Of a stretch of DNA of 64,000 bases, positions 12,598 to 25,488 are shown one piece after another. Every line of letters starts with the position of its first letter. Position 1 is the stretch's first letter. Source of the DNA: Lethocerus indicus (lineage: Eukaryota; Arthropoda; Insecta; Hemiptera; Belostomatidae); contig JACDQD010000006.1 of the NCBI GenBank assembly GCA_019843655.1, positions 6,254,034 to 6,318,033 of the forward strand, given 5' to 3'. A program made the translations under genes and the position numbers. Under the pieces are notes generated by a model, which was not told where the DNA came from, did no database searches, and was given only the letters and a program-made list of their open reading frames with translations.

Positions 12598-14170
12598 CGC
12601 GAAATTTATCGCCTAGGAGATTGCATTAGAGATAAATGATTTGAAACTGACGTTATTTGTCGTACATCAGTTCTCATTTGAAAATATATTAATCTTCGTT
12701 AAGTTCCCGCCCCTTATGAAACATTTTTTATTACTTCAAGGTTTGTCTCTTTTGTGTAACTCCATTCTATGGAGCATTAAATCCAGTATTATCCTTTATA
12801 ATTGAGTAGGGGTAGCTAGATTCCTATTTAAGGGTTTTAACATTTGTAACACTACCATACCAGCTTTAAAATAAAATTGCAACAATTCTGAAAAACATTT
12901 AAGGTTAACTGTGAGAGGTATATTGTGTAATTTGTTTCTCAATTTGCGTTAGGGGAAGATCATCTATTAATACTCCCCTAGCGCAGTCCAACTCCTTAAG
13001 AAAGAGGTCAATTGCCAATCCCGCTTCTCCTGGTCTCCCATACTTCAAGGTGGAGATTAACGCTCAATCACCCGCGAGACTATATTTTAATTAGTCCGGT
13101 CGAATTAAGTTAGTTTTCCCTCTTGCGTTCTCACTGAATGAGTTGCTTAGTAAGGGGATATACAAATGTAAACGCGGCAAACCCTCGAATGATCTTAATA
13201 GAATACTCCCTCGGGAAAGAGACAATAGGTGTTTGGCGAGGTGGTCATCTTCAGGGCCGAGCACAATGCTAATGAACTCCGGCCATGAATGAACGCTCTG
13301 TCAACCTTTTTGTGTTCCACAATAAGATAACGGTACTTCGGCCTCTCCAGACTCAATTATTTGGAGAATTAAAAAATTTACCGCTTGGCATGGAAGTATG
13401 TTCAACCACTCTGTTATCTCAACTCAAGTAAATAATGGAATATCGTGAAATGGTATCGTTGCGGTTTGTGGATAAACTAAACGTAATGTTATGAAATATG
13501 AGAACTTTATTCGGTTGGAAGATTAAGGATTACTTATCTACCATATCTAATTTTGTCTCTTCAGATTGAACGTACGTGTTTATTTATATCTTTCTCTTGA
13601 ATATATAACAAACGACTAAATTATTCACGGCAGTCAATTTGTGACACGCAGAAGACCGGAGAGAAACAGGATTTTTTTTAATAGCGTTAGATGAGTGGAA
13701 TGAACCACTACTTAACTGAGATCCGGATTCTTAAAGTTAAGTGTACCAACAAATCAATAACATAGATATTTTTTTGATCTAAATGAACGCGATGACAGTG
13801 CCTATTCGTGAATTTCCACTACAGAGATTCCGACCGTCAGAATTATATTTTATCCCTTTCAGGAATAAATGATACCTCGTAGAATGTATGTGTAGTATCT
13901 CGACAGTGCACCATGCATAGTGGGCATATATTTTCCCTCGAGAAAACCCCCTTGAAATTACAGCGTCGTCGAATAGAAATAAACTGGAGCGCAATTAAAA
14001 ACGATTTTGTATTTATTATAGCCGTACGCATGGTAATGGTCTCCGTTCGTCCTCGTCTGGGATCGTATGTGTGTGTGTGTGCGGGCGCGTAATAGCTATC
14101 GCCGATAAACGGTCGTGGCCCCTCCCACAAATTCTTTCTCCGTATCTTCGGTATAATTTTCCAAAAGATC

Positions 14171-14178
14171 TCTTACCT
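14171..14178 (-). other. juxtaposed acceptor/donor-like site (weak)
   Basis: Read on the minus strand, a long pyrimidine-rich stretch (the complement of about 14180-14260) leads to CTCTGAG immediately followed by GTAAGA. This abutting 3'/5' splice layout is the form of recursive splice sites in long insect introns. The G before AG is unfavourable, so this is a weak example. Confidence 0.15.
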
Positions 14179-14985
14179 CAGAGATAGAAATAAAAAGGTA
14201 TAAACGTTAAGAAAAAGAAAGAGGAGGAGAAAAAAAAACAGGTACGACTTTAAACAGTAAAAACTTTTAAAAAACGAAAGCGGTAACCATTTTCAAAATT
14301 ATAACGATTCGTATCTCTTTCCGTTCCTGGCGCCCGCCCCAAACCGATCGTAACGCGGTGGAAAAAAGACCGAGATGGAAACCGAAAAAGTACAACGCCT
14401 CGGACTACTCGGTAATTTTGTACTAATTTGAATGAAATGGCCGGCTCGCGGCCGATTCAACTCTGTAATCGCCTTCAGGTATACATACAGAACGTACCTG
14501 CCCGTCGGTGACCCAACACATATGTATGCTCCAAATCGTGGCCATCTAACCTATCGTTCTTTCTTAGATAATACTACTGAAGACTTGTCTGTGAAGTAGT
14601 CTCATCACATATGATTGACTCCAAAAACTTCGATGGTTCATCCACCCCGTTAATTTTAAGATTCGCGCTTGTTATAAAAACTGAACATTAATGCCTAAAG
14701 TGGAGGAAATGTAAGTATCGAACAATTGGTTTGAATGTCCTAACAGAAATTAGTAGTGTCGAAAACAAACACAGCAGTCTATGCCTTAGAACATTAAAAT
14801 AAGTTCGCGAATAAATGCAAATATTATATTTTCTAACCTCGGGGCATTACCATAAATACACGAGCAATATTTAGGGCCACTTGTAAAAGAAACATTATAT
14901 TACCGCAAAATAAAGAACTTAATTTACGTTCGACCATAAAATAATTATATAACATATCGGGTCTTCTTAAATGGAACAACATAAT

Positions 14986-15780
14986 TATATATGCGAATAC
15001 ATTCGCGCCGTTGAAACCGGAAAGGCCGTAAAACGGTCGCAGCTCGCGTTTTCAACACCCTTACTCCGCGGGCCGATCGCGAGATCCGTCGAATCTCTAT
15101 CGTCGTAAACTTTTTTCATTCACCTCTCCGGACATAAAATCAGAGCGGGTAACGCCGGCTCGCGAGAAAATGCACGCCCGAGAATTCCATCTTAATCCGA
15201 TCCGACCGAACGACCGCCGGGGCCGGACTCCGAGGTTGACATTTTTCCCCGCACAAGGCGAAGATGAAGTCATTTTTTAGTTTTTATTTATTTTTTTCTT
15301 TTACCGTCCGTTCGGTCAAATAAAAATGGACGAGGCTCGGCTGGCCGGCGGCCAACCCCATAGTTCGGCGGCACCTCGGCACGGGGCACCGCTCCCTGAT
15401 GAATGCTCCGCGGGCCCCGACCGAATCTCCACGAGACCGTCCCGTTCGGTTCTTCTCCGCTCGGCAAATGTCTCAATTTACTCGGAGCCGGCCGCTCGGA
15501 AATAAAACGGGACACGGGGGAAGGAAAAAGGAGAAAGAGAATAGCGGGAGGGGGAGAGCGGCAGGGGCGCCAGTCTTGGCACAAGTACAAAACCGACTGC
15601 CGCAGCCGGAACGGCCGCACGCCGAAAAAACCTTAAAAAAAACGAACGGCGTGGAAAAAATTGTTTAAAATAGCGATTTAAAAAACTTGAACGAACACGA
15701 TTTTCGCCGGACACGTACCCCCGGAGCGAGGGGGGCCACAAGAAGAAGAGTCACGCGTTAAAACAAAAAGTATCCCGGCC
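14986..15780. other. CpG-rich block, possible promoter or first-exon region
   Basis: The strongest sustained GC-rich and CpG-rich stretch in the first third of the window, with TCGCGAGA/GATCGCGAG-type words near 15070 and many CCGG/GCCG. Overlapping frames of 77-110 codons on both strands between 15288 and 15741 have R/P/G-rich translations typical of GC-rich non-coding DNA. I find no TATA box, clear donor site or recognisable protein, so a transcription start is possible but not shown. Confidence 0.35.
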
Positions 15781-17109
15781 GGCATTGTCCTGAATAATAA
15801 TTTTGCGACGCATTTTTATTCCAAAATTTTGGAGGGCTACGGTATCACCACAGAATTATAACACCCCCTTGCCGGAATAAAGTCGAACGTTTGCGTAAAA
15901 TCTGACAACGTTACAATGTCCCGAGGCTACTGAAACTGCTCCACTAGCCTTACGCTCCTATCGTCGTGTACACGCACTACATTATGGAGTTCCTCAAATA
16001 TACGAGAATATCGCAACCTGTGGCATAGAAACAGTTTGAAATTGAATAAATAATTTTTAAGAATTTTTCACATTATATATTTCCATCCACCGTAGTAAAA
16101 GCCGTCCGCGACTTGGTTACGCTGTATCTGTATTATTGGGATAGTTTATGATTACTTATTATGATGAATCTGACAACTTTTTTCCTGCCTTTTACTACCT
16201 GACGTAAATATTTTATTAAGTCATTCTCGAAAATAAATACGATGGTCCCCGCTTGTGAATATGAATATTACTAATCAAAACTGATTGACGTTTGTTTACA
16301 GGGTTGGACACCGCGTTATTATAAAACTAGACGAGATGATTTGTTTTGTTCAAATTTAATTAATCGGTTGTCGGCGTCGACATTTTTTTTTCCAAAACGC
16401 ACCTGGCCTAACCGCAAAAAAATACAAGGTGAAAAATTTGCGAAATGATTTATGGCGACATTGTAATTGCCATTAAAGAAATTCATAGAGATGGAGAAGG
16501 GGCCACATTCGTGATTTCAGTTTAGTTTTTTAACTCGAGTTTAAGAACGGGCAGAATTTTAATTCATTCTATATTCGAGAACCGATTAAGTACATGAATA
16601 TTTATGCGGTCCTTCTCTATTTATATTTTATTAATTTATTCATTGTATTTACAATTTGTGTTTTGAGAACGGCTGTTATGGCGGCGGCCGGGCGGTGTGA
16701 AAAAAATTACACGAAAAGGGAGTACAAAAAGTAAAAGAGGGGAAGCTCCTGTTTAATAGCAGGATGACGTTATTCCACCGGTGGGACCTAAGAAGATTTG
16801 AGGCAATATTGAACGAGCATGTTAACAATATATACCCCTGAGCAACTTACATTATTTAACAATCCCATGATCATTTTATGGAAAATCAATTCATATTTAA
16901 TCAATCAAAATAATATCGGTGGCCGGGAATTCAGCCTAGGTTTAGAAGCATTTTTAGTCCGTTAAAAAACTACAGCCTCAGTTTTCCTTAATCCGTCATT
17001 TGAACATACCCAAATTACATTGATAAGAAGATATAATTACATGTTGTAAGTGTTGTCAGTGGTTTTACCTTGCCGATTATAACAAAATTAACTTGGATAA
17101 TGAACTCAC
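15781..17109. other. gene-free stretch
   Basis: AT-rich. An acceptor-like TTTGTTTACAG ends at 16301 and is followed by a 40-odd-codon open frame with no donor. I regard it as chance. A GC patch near 16677 reads ATGGCGGCGGCC. Nothing else nameable. Confidence 0.5.
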
Positions 17110-17150
17110 CGTCCTTATTTACGCAGGAGAAGTGCGAAAAATTAACCCAC
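17110..17150 (-). other. candidate 41-nt internal exon
   Basis: On the minus strand, a branch-site-like ACTAAT and the tract ending TTTTCTTTTGTTTCAG precede 17150, and GTGAGTTC follows 17110. These are among the best acceptor and donor signals in the window. Only one frame is open: one base completes a codon, then 13 residues WVNFSHFSCVNKD, then one base carries over. The other two frames contain stops. I do not recognise the peptide. The phase does not match either open frame of the exon-like piece at 35301-35338, so the two cannot be adjacent coding exons. Confidence 0.3.
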
Positions 17151-17740
17151 CTGAAACAAAAGAAAAATCTATTAGTTTATTTTTAAGCATCAATGGAATC
17201 ACCATTGTATGAATGTTCGCTATACTATGGAAAATTTTTGTTTTACCACGAGGCGTTAACTAAGAAGATAGAAGGGTAGTAGCGGGAATTAAAGAGAAAA
17301 AGTCTGTTAGTCAAGGAATATGGTACATAAATAATATAATCCAAGTTACTTCGATTCCTGAAACCTAATATCTATTAGGATATGGAATATGGATAGTACT
17401 TATTGTTATTTCTATTTTAACAAATTTTAAACAGATTTGAAACTATTTTCCTCTATGAATGAATTTCTTTCCTGTCAGTAACTTTTGTTAAACAGTTGTT
17501 TTCTTTAAACTTGGTAAACACTGCATCAGGTTGTATGTATTCAGGGACACATCCGGTCTGGGGACTGCCCCACTTCACAAAGCTTTGTCCGCTCGTATAA
17601 TACAACCGGCCCTTGAAGACCCCAAGACGTAGAAGTCGGTGGGGGATGACGCGCTCCGTCCGACACCGGGACCCCGAGCAGGTTCCACAACACGTTTTTC
17701 GAACCGATAGTAGACCGACCGGTAATTTGCTTGCTCAGAA

Positions 17741-17830
17741 CTCAAGAGAGAAAGAGAGGGAGGGAGATAGAGCGAAGGAAAGGGAAATATAGAGGTGGAC
17801 TGCGAGTGAGAGAGATAGAAAGGGATGGTG
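17741..17830 (+). repeat. short GA-rich stretch
   Basis: Degenerate GAGAG-containing purine stretch on the + strand, weaker than the main GA islands. The 101-codon minus frame 17575-17880 partly translates it and is not supported as a gene. Confidence 0.7.
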
Positions 17831-17984
17831 TGTAGATGAGTTAAACCTTTAATATGATGAGGAATCCCTCCCATAATCACTCCACCCGTAGGAGTGCACC
17901 TCTATTGTATACCGGCGTGTATATCTATACAGCTACCGGTGTTGATGGCGGCGCAGAGGGCCACGCGCCACCGCATTCAACTAC

Positions 17985-18006
17985 CTCGGACTATCGATAC
18001 TCCGAG
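17985..18006. promoter_or_regulatory. 22-bp near-perfect palindrome containing TATCGATA
   Basis: CTCGGA, CTATCGATAC, TCCGAG pairs at 20 of 22 positions. The centre TATCGATA (17992-17999) equals the DRE motif of insect core promoters (bound by DREF, BEAF-32). It lies in a GC-rich block (about 17560-18080). A promoter is possible by motif only; no start site or transcript can be seen. Confidence 0.35.
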
Positions 18007-19831
18007 ATATCGGTTATAATTACATTATACCCCCGCAACCAGCTCCTCGACCGGAGAGGCCCCCTTCACTTAATGATAGCTTCCGCTTAAGAGCCCAGTT
18101 TAGTTTTAACACTTGAGACCTTTGGTCGGTTCGAAGGGGCGACGAATCACCGTCTGATTTAAACTCCTTATGCCCGTTTACGTCAATACCATTCCTATCA
18201 ACTACACTTGAAACAATTTTTACAATTTTATGAACCGAATTACAGCAGTCTGATACTTTCTTTCCTAAACACGGGTCGTCTATTGTCGTAAATGCGTCTA
18301 TTGCATGTCTATTGTTTCAACTTCCCTAGTACTTTTGCTACAGCCCTGGAGTAACACTGCCCGTAACACTATGTTGCCTTGAAAAAACATATTCTTTATA
18401 TCCAAAACAATTCTATCAGTTGGTTTAAACTTGAAGAGCAGCGGAAACCATAAGACTAAATATTTCAAATCCCAGATTCAAGTCAGTTATTGTTTCCTAT
18501 TTTCGGTATAAAATATTAATCGCGTGGACATATTATCCATAGTAATACAAATTGTACAAAACAAATGTGTTTGAAATGCTTGCTATTTTACCACACTGGA
18601 TAAAACAGTTCTTAATAAGAACTTGTTTTTGAGGAATGTACAAAAGCGTGTAAGTAAGAAAATTGTACTGGGTTCTAGAAAAGGGGGCTGGTTGGGGCCT
18701 CTGTGGGAGGGACCGAGCGTCTAAGGGCTAATAGGTCTTAATGTCAATGGAGGAAACGCAGCCTGTAATTCGAGCCAATCACACTCGCTTTTTTTACCAT
18801 CTACCGTTTAGCCCGGACGAAGAAAGGTAAGCCGGTTCCAGATGGGACCACAAAAGAGTAACCAACAGAAATCTGAGTGTTACACCTCTTAGCATCGAGG
18901 GCTTTATCGGGTTTGGATGAGTGGTTTCATCGTAAAAAATCAGGGCATAAAGGATGGCACAATGACTTATTGGGAGAAAACTGTCCCCTTATTCGTTAGT
19001 AAACTCTTCTTTATCTTTATTGGTTATTCCTTTGGTTAATGATTAACAGGATGACTGGAGGAATATAGTTTATTTCCGCACTACCATTCCGGTAGTCGCA
19101 GTGAATACAGCAACTGGGATTTTCTAGCATTTGCATGTCATTTCAACTGCAATATTAGATATAATGAACTATAAATAGCCGTATTACTATCTAAAAATAG
19201 TAGTTTTAAAATGTTATTTCCAAGGAGAAAGCGTGATGGAAGTCACCTTGAATCTTTCAGACCCATAAGCATTGCTCTGCAATGGACATTTACAGTAGTT
19301 CTAGTAGTAACAATGTTTCCGAGGGATCCACGTATTTTCATACGTATTTCTCGCGTTTTTGTGACTTATCGGTATATTACACTTTCTTCAATGCATGAAC
19401 ACGCAGTCGTGTAATGTTAATTGCCTGAGTGAATGGCACACAAAGAAGTAGCCTCGACCCTAAGATTGTTTCTTGCGACTTCATTCTCAACACCATTTAA
19501 AACAAATCATTAATCAAGGACAGAGCAGTTCGTAACTTACAATTTATCTCGTAAAATCCCTTCCTAAATGTTGAATCACTGTTTTTCGTAATTCGATTGT
19601 AGAAATGAAAGTTTCATTCAAGTAGTACAGTCCAAGTATTGTAGCCACGACACGTATTATTAGAAAGGGGCAGAATTCGAAAAGAGTGCAACTTTTAGAA
19701 TTATCACCACTATAAATTTTTATCATTATACTGCATATTAGAGAACGTAAAGAATGCAAACGTGCAAGATACAAGCTTCCTGATGCGTCGAATATTTTTT
19801 AGCGTCCATTTTATACCGTCCAACTTTATAT

Positions 19832-20098
19832 ACCGTTGTTTCACGGACAGACTGCAGAGTTCAGTAGGTGAACAGTGCAGCATTGTCTTTAAGCACCTTC
19901 AGTATTTCTTCTTGTTGTTCTCTGAATAATAATCAGTTGATTTAATGCAGATATAGACTCGAGGCCTGGTGCCTCGTAAAGGTCGCCTATAATTGTCTCC
20001 TATATTTAGCACTGTGTCAAACGTTGTATCGATTGTTTTACAACTGAATATGCGTCGTATTTATCCTCCTGACGGAGGGGTAACCTCGAACCACTAAT
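19832..20098 (+). promoter_or_regulatory. duplicated non-coding element A, copy 2
   Basis: Second copy of the element at 7211-7529, same strand and block order: ACCGTTGTTTCACGG at 19832, GTGAAC at 19868, CATTGTCTTTAA at 19881, TTCTTCTTGTT then TGAATAA, AAGGTCGC at about 19979, CTATATTTAG at 20000-20009 followed by CACTGTGT, TATCGATTGTTTTAC at 20027-20041 and ACCTCGAACCACTAAT at 20083-20098. The MEF2-type core and the TATCGATTGTT block start 27 bp apart here and 29 bp apart in copy 1. The diverged spacer holds a private inverted repeat, CGAGGC-CTGGT-GCCTCG (19960-19976). There is no shared frame, so constraint would be non-coding. Confidence 0.6.
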
Positions 20099-22600
20099 TC
20101 TATGTTTCATGTTGTTTCCCTATTTTTTGTTCCAACCTATACTATCCTGCAGAATCGGATGCTTGTGCAGGAAATGCAGCAAAGTCTGAAGTTGAACTAA
20201 CCTGGAAGAATCCTTCTTCTTTTATTATTATCTGTTATTATTATTTTAAATTAATTTTGAAAGTTTACATTTCAGCCAGTCATATTTTATGATACTATTT
20301 GGTTTGTTTTTATTTCCCTCCGTGAAATAGATTAGGCCGTGTGCGCTGGTCTCGTGGGGTTGCTGGCGTCGCAAGGAAATCCCGGACCCCCAACCAAATA
20401 ATTTGTACTTCGTCATGTATGCGAATAAAATCTTTCAGAGGGAAGGATTACGGGGCGGATAACAGTATATGCATGTCATGGCATACCTCAACCAGCCACA
20501 TATAATGTTTTCGAATTAAGTAGATATACTAATTTTTAATAGTATAAATAATTACTCCAATTTTACCGGAGTGGCCGAGCGTTCCCGGAGTTGGACATGT
20601 GAAAAGAAGACGCGCGATTACTAGTATGGATAATGGGCTTGTCACGGAGTTCTTGGGTCTATAGAATATTGGTGGCCCGGGGACGCGGCCCTCCTTCGCC
20701 CGTTCATTCAACGCCGCTGAAAAAACAACATAATAGGTCGAAGGGGAAAAGGAGCTCTTCTTCTTCTTCTCTCCACGGCGTATAAAAACCAACTGTCAAG
20801 AGTCCTCCTCCTCCCCCTCTCCCCCGTGAGACTCGTGTTCTCCGCCTGTGCCGCATTTCGAAATATGATTTGAATGCCGACCACTGAGACCAATGGCTAA
20901 GTACCACTCTTCATATATAATCGTCATCTCTACTCCCTCGCTCGGTCTCACGCCTTCGACAAAAGACAATCCACGTCTGTCCCGCTTTAATGGCCAATGC
21001 CGGCCGGGTCTCCCCCGGGGCCACTCATTCCGCTCAAATTAGTACTTAAAAACGTGCACTTGGAGAAAAACGAACGGCCGTCGGTAAGTCACAAGTTCGG
21101 CAGTGACACGACAAAAATTCGATTTCTAATACCTATCTTGTCGATGCGTCAGTTGTATTATTTAATAGTGCCAGATTTATTTATATTTATTGAAGCGGAA
21201 GTTCTAATTTTTAGGTTTTATCACGCGCCATAAACGGGACATCGTTTTATTTGACCTTCCATATTATATAAATCATGCAATGTCCTTAGTATTAAACGAG
21301 AAAATGTATTCCAGGCCTTCCAACCTGTCCAACCTTAAAAAGGACAATCTGGATCGGCTGTAATCTATCAGATAGTCGCCCTCATTGGCAAATATTAATA
21401 ACTATTAAACTGGATGGAAACTGCTTATGACTCAGCTTCCAGGTGTCACAACGCCGGTACCGTACATGCCATTCTTAATATGCCACAGTCATCTCTCCCT
21501 CTCACTTCCCGTCCAATAAGAGATAATCCATCTGCCCTCCTTTAATGGGCTAAGCAAGGTCACTTTGTTCGTGTTCGAGGCCTCAACTCAAAAAATTAAA
21601 TATTTTTATTATCTATGTTTCACAGTTTCCTATCTGCTTGATCAGGAATCACATTATTGTTTTAACAGCACTTTAAACGGGGAGGACAGATTGCAGTTCA
21701 TATAAACGTATAAATCGAATCGTGCTATCTTCATTCTCTATACCACTTTGTATTAAAATACCATCATTAATGTATTTGTATCATCATTTAAGCATTAGAC
21801 TGAACACAAAATTTGGGGTTCGTGATTAGTCCCCGATAAATTCACATACATAACATTTTTTGAAAGAAAAGCGTCTTATAACTGACCACGATTAATATCT
21901 GTATTTAGAACACCAAATAAAACAGCAAGTCCGCTCAAAAAACCGAAAAACAAACGAAACTTGTGGCAAAAAGCGCACTCAATCAGTTGGACAATTCAGT
22001 TTGGCGGGTAAATAATTGGCGGCAATTAGACAGCGGCGTGGGCCATCCCGGCACCAATTAAAACCCGCAGTACGCAAGCGCGGCCTCAATAATTTATAAT
22101 TAAACATTTTTAAAAATATACAATAAATTTAAAATAAAACCAACCCGCTCTCGGATCAATTTTCACAAGGTATCGTATGTTGTACCGAAGCGATTATGGC
22201 GTGCATTAATAATAGGTATTATAACACCTCGGAGAATTTGAATTATTGAAATGATCGAAACGCGATGCAAAATATGTACTGGCATGTTGGGACACTGAAG
22301 GACACCTGAGTATGTGCGAACAGCCTTCTTTTTGTAGTTATTTTTCTAAAAAATCGTTAAATACGTGTAACGTAGTCAATCTTTCGAACAACCAAAAGTT
22401 CCGTTCTTTTTATATGTAATGCGATGAATATTTCCACAAAATTTGCGAAGTGTCCTATGAGCTATAATTAAGAACGGAAGCGATGACAAGATAATAATAG
22501 GGGAAATCATTTGCATTCATTTGACTGAAGCGATTAAAAAATGCAGAGGTGTTAATTCCTTCAAGTTAAAGAAAATTATATTCAATATCGGATAAGTATA
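20099..22600. other. gene-free stretch
   Basis: A GC-rich, CTT/CTC-rich block at about 20560-21020 carries overlapping minus frames of 60-87 codons that I do not recognise. AT-rich elsewhere. An octamer ATTTGCAT lies at about 22509. No tRNA, repeat element or exon identified. Confidence 0.55.
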
Positions 22601-23046
22601 AGCGAACATTGAAGTCCTTTGTTGGAGGTCTTCTTACACTGTACGGTCATTTTTATGCCGCGAAATCGAAAACCTAAATACTGTTTCTTGCATATCGTTA
22701 TTTCGCTGTCACGAGTAGGCGGCCGGTATGCGAACGTCCCGGGGACTACTCGAGATAAACCTCACACTGTGGCGGGTTTCGCGCTCGGATGTTTTATATC
22801 GAACGCCCGTTATATTGGTCTGTCCCTATACCATGCGTGAGCCTCGTTATTTTCCGTTAATGATTTATTTCTCCGGCCGCAAGACAGTGAGATCGCCGAG
22901 CATGGCAACGCCGACGCGAAGGGAAGCCCGTCTCTACCCGTTTGACTTCATTGCTGATAGATTATCTATTGTCTGTTTGCACCCCATCCCCTGCTGGCTC
23001 GTCTAACCTAACTAACTGCAAATGTATGGAGTCGCAAATCGGGTGA
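22601..23046 (+). other. GC-rich block ending in a donor-like site
   Basis: CpG-containing block with overlapping + frames of 73 and 92 codons (22619-22840, 22728-23006), unrecognised. A GTGAGTGT after ATCGG at about 23041 would suit the 3' end of an exon, but no matching acceptor or start is visible. Most likely chance, or an untranslated first exon. Confidence 0.15.
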
Positions 23047-25234
23047 GTGTAATTTTCCTGCACGAATTGAGCATATATGTCTTAAGAAACTCCCCTAGCA
23101 TATTAATTTAAATGTATCATACATTAGGAACAGGCCAATATCCGGGGCGAAAAACTAAATTTCTTGGTAGTGCAATAAATTGTATTATAGCTTAGTAGGT
23201 TTAATGGTACTAATTAGTATTTTCCTAATTGCCGATCAATGTGATACCCGTATTCATATATATTCGCTTCCACTCTACATTAATATCCCTACGGTGTGAA
23301 CATTATTATTTCTTATCATATCATTGTTATTTTATGAACAGCTGTATTATAATTATGGTCTTCAGCAAATAGTAAATATTCCATAATTTATCTCTCGAGT
23401 TGGTTCATTATTTACGGTACCTTAGATTAAGACACGTATCCGTACTCGGTTCTTATGCGGACTTAATTGAGACTTTCCTTACTGGACCGAGGCAAGTAAA
23501 TAAAAGTTATTCAAAATGTAGATGTCTCTCCCGCGAGGACGACGGAGAGACAAAGATAGAAAATCCAATCTAAAGGAATGAAGAATGAAGTGTGTGAAGA
23601 GTGATTCATAGCTCCGAGAGTTACATAGTGGGAGAAAACACCTTTTGACCTCAACACTGAAAAATATATGGTGGAACGACACGGGGTGTGCGTGTCTGGG
23701 TGCGTCGGCCTGTCCTCGTTCCTTTCCTTACTTACTCTTACTTAGTTAATGCCAGGGTTAAGGTTACGCCATTAATAGGTGCGGACTTTACATTCGGGCA
23801 CCGCTGATTAAGTTGTTACCAGATATAAACTAGTATCGGATTAAATACGCAACTTACAGAAACAAATCCTTCTAGATTAAATATTAGCAAATTCCACTTT
23901 CTGTTTAGCGATTTTTTTATAAATAACGGATAGTAATGTATAGTAATGCGTATTTTTAACTGTGACACTGATATCTCAGCAACTGTTACTAACATGAATA
24001 AGTAAACGTCCTACGTTATTAATTTCATCAACGAAAATGTAGGTTTTGCGATCGTTCGATCATACTTAGCTAGTCTGTAAAGGTATAAATCATATTTTTT
24101 TAACTATTCCGAATAAATTCTCACAAAAAATAGACAATTAATGAAGAATTCCGATTTCGTATTTATGAAAGTAGTAAAGTTTCTTTCTCAAATCTCTTAT
24201 CGAGGCTACAAAAAATAATTTTTTATTACTTATATTAGTAATCTATATTCACCTCACGAATTTTTCGAGATTGTTTTATGCCGTGTTTAAAAATCAAGAA
24301 TATCTTATATAAAAGTAAGAAATTCCGTGAGAAGCGTTTTCTTAAAAAGTTTCTCAATACAAGGTGGGCGTTGAGAAATTAGGAAGGAAAATTAGCATTT
24401 CTCGTTTGGGCGAGGTCAAGTGCGCGGCTGTGCCGGGACGCTACCGGATCGGATCGGATGCCACCGGGAGGAGGAGCGGAGTTGGAAAAGTGGCTGGAAG
24501 GAGGAGCCGACTGGAAAAGTGGCTGGAAGGAGGAGCGGCGCGGTAACGACGATCTCCGGGGCCGATACCGGGGTAACAATGTTGGCGTGTCGCGGGGAGC
24601 CGGCCCGGATAAACCCGGCTTATTTATGCCGCCCGGCCTCACACACCAGTATTCCTCCCCTACCACCCCTATTTAGGCGGCTCTGCGTCACCTGCGTTCT
24701 CCTTTAGCCCATCTCGGAATAACGATCGGATTCAGAACTGTTCTCGCCATTGTCCGATTGCTCGCTTTTTTGTACTTTTATCTGTCGTGTACTTGAAAAT
24801 GAATTTCAATATCGGCCTCTTCGGATGTAAAGGAAATAATTGGCGTCGAGGGCATGTCACTAATACACTTACATTAGGTTAATTTTTAACTAGACATAAT
24901 GTAATTTATCTTTGTATATCAATACCCGAATATCGTTGATATAATTATTCTTATTCGCTATGAGATTAGTATAACCTCAATATCGTGTTATTTGGATTTT
25001 ATACCGCAAATCAGAAATTTCGACATTATACTGATATTCTCTGAAATTGATAACATTCGATGAAATATGGCTACGTCAATATTGTAATCCATGGGTACCT
25101 TGAAAATAGATATTCTCAAGTTTCTAGTTACAGAATTCAGAATAAAATTGGCTAAGACGTCGATTGGGCACGGGAGGCTAGGTGGGCAGGCTGGATGATG
25201 GTAGGTGGGCAGGGCGGGGTGACCCAACAAGTGT
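23041..25234. other. gene-free stretch
   Basis: AT-rich until about 24370, then a GC-rich block (24380-24720) that holds a minisatellite (listed separately). GCCATATT occurs as AATATGGC at 25064-25071. No gene recognised. Confidence 0.55.
24471..24540 (+). repeat. 30-bp tandem repeat, about 2.4 copies
   Basis: Unit 1 (24471-24500) and unit 2 (24501-24529) both begin GAGGAGC and share TGGAAAAGTGGCTGGAAG. A partial third unit, GAGGAGCGGCG, follows. The units differ at a few positions and by one base in length. Short frames on both strands across it simply translate the repeat. Confidence 0.85.

Positions 25235-25488
<254 letters not shown>

Larger units (their letters stand above)
11653..14985. 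other. gene-free stretch
   Basis: AT-rich with moderately GC-rich parts at 12240-12620, 13000-13300 and 14030-14460. A short (GT)7 lies at about 14066-14079. An octamer ATGCAAAT is at about 14816. A 76-codon + frame at 12129-12359 is unrecognised. A splice-like junction at 14171-14178 (minus strand) is listed separately. Confidence 0.55.
17151..19831. other. gene-free stretch
   Basis: AT-rich apart from the GC-rich block 17560-18080. An octamer ATTTGCAT lies at about 19130 in a 22-bp stretch that nearly repeats at 22508. No recognisable gene or repeat family. Confidence 0.5.

Noticed and set aside
16302..16450. open frame after an acceptor-like TTTACAG
   Set aside because: No donor, no recognisable protein, and the frame runs through a T9 homopolymer.
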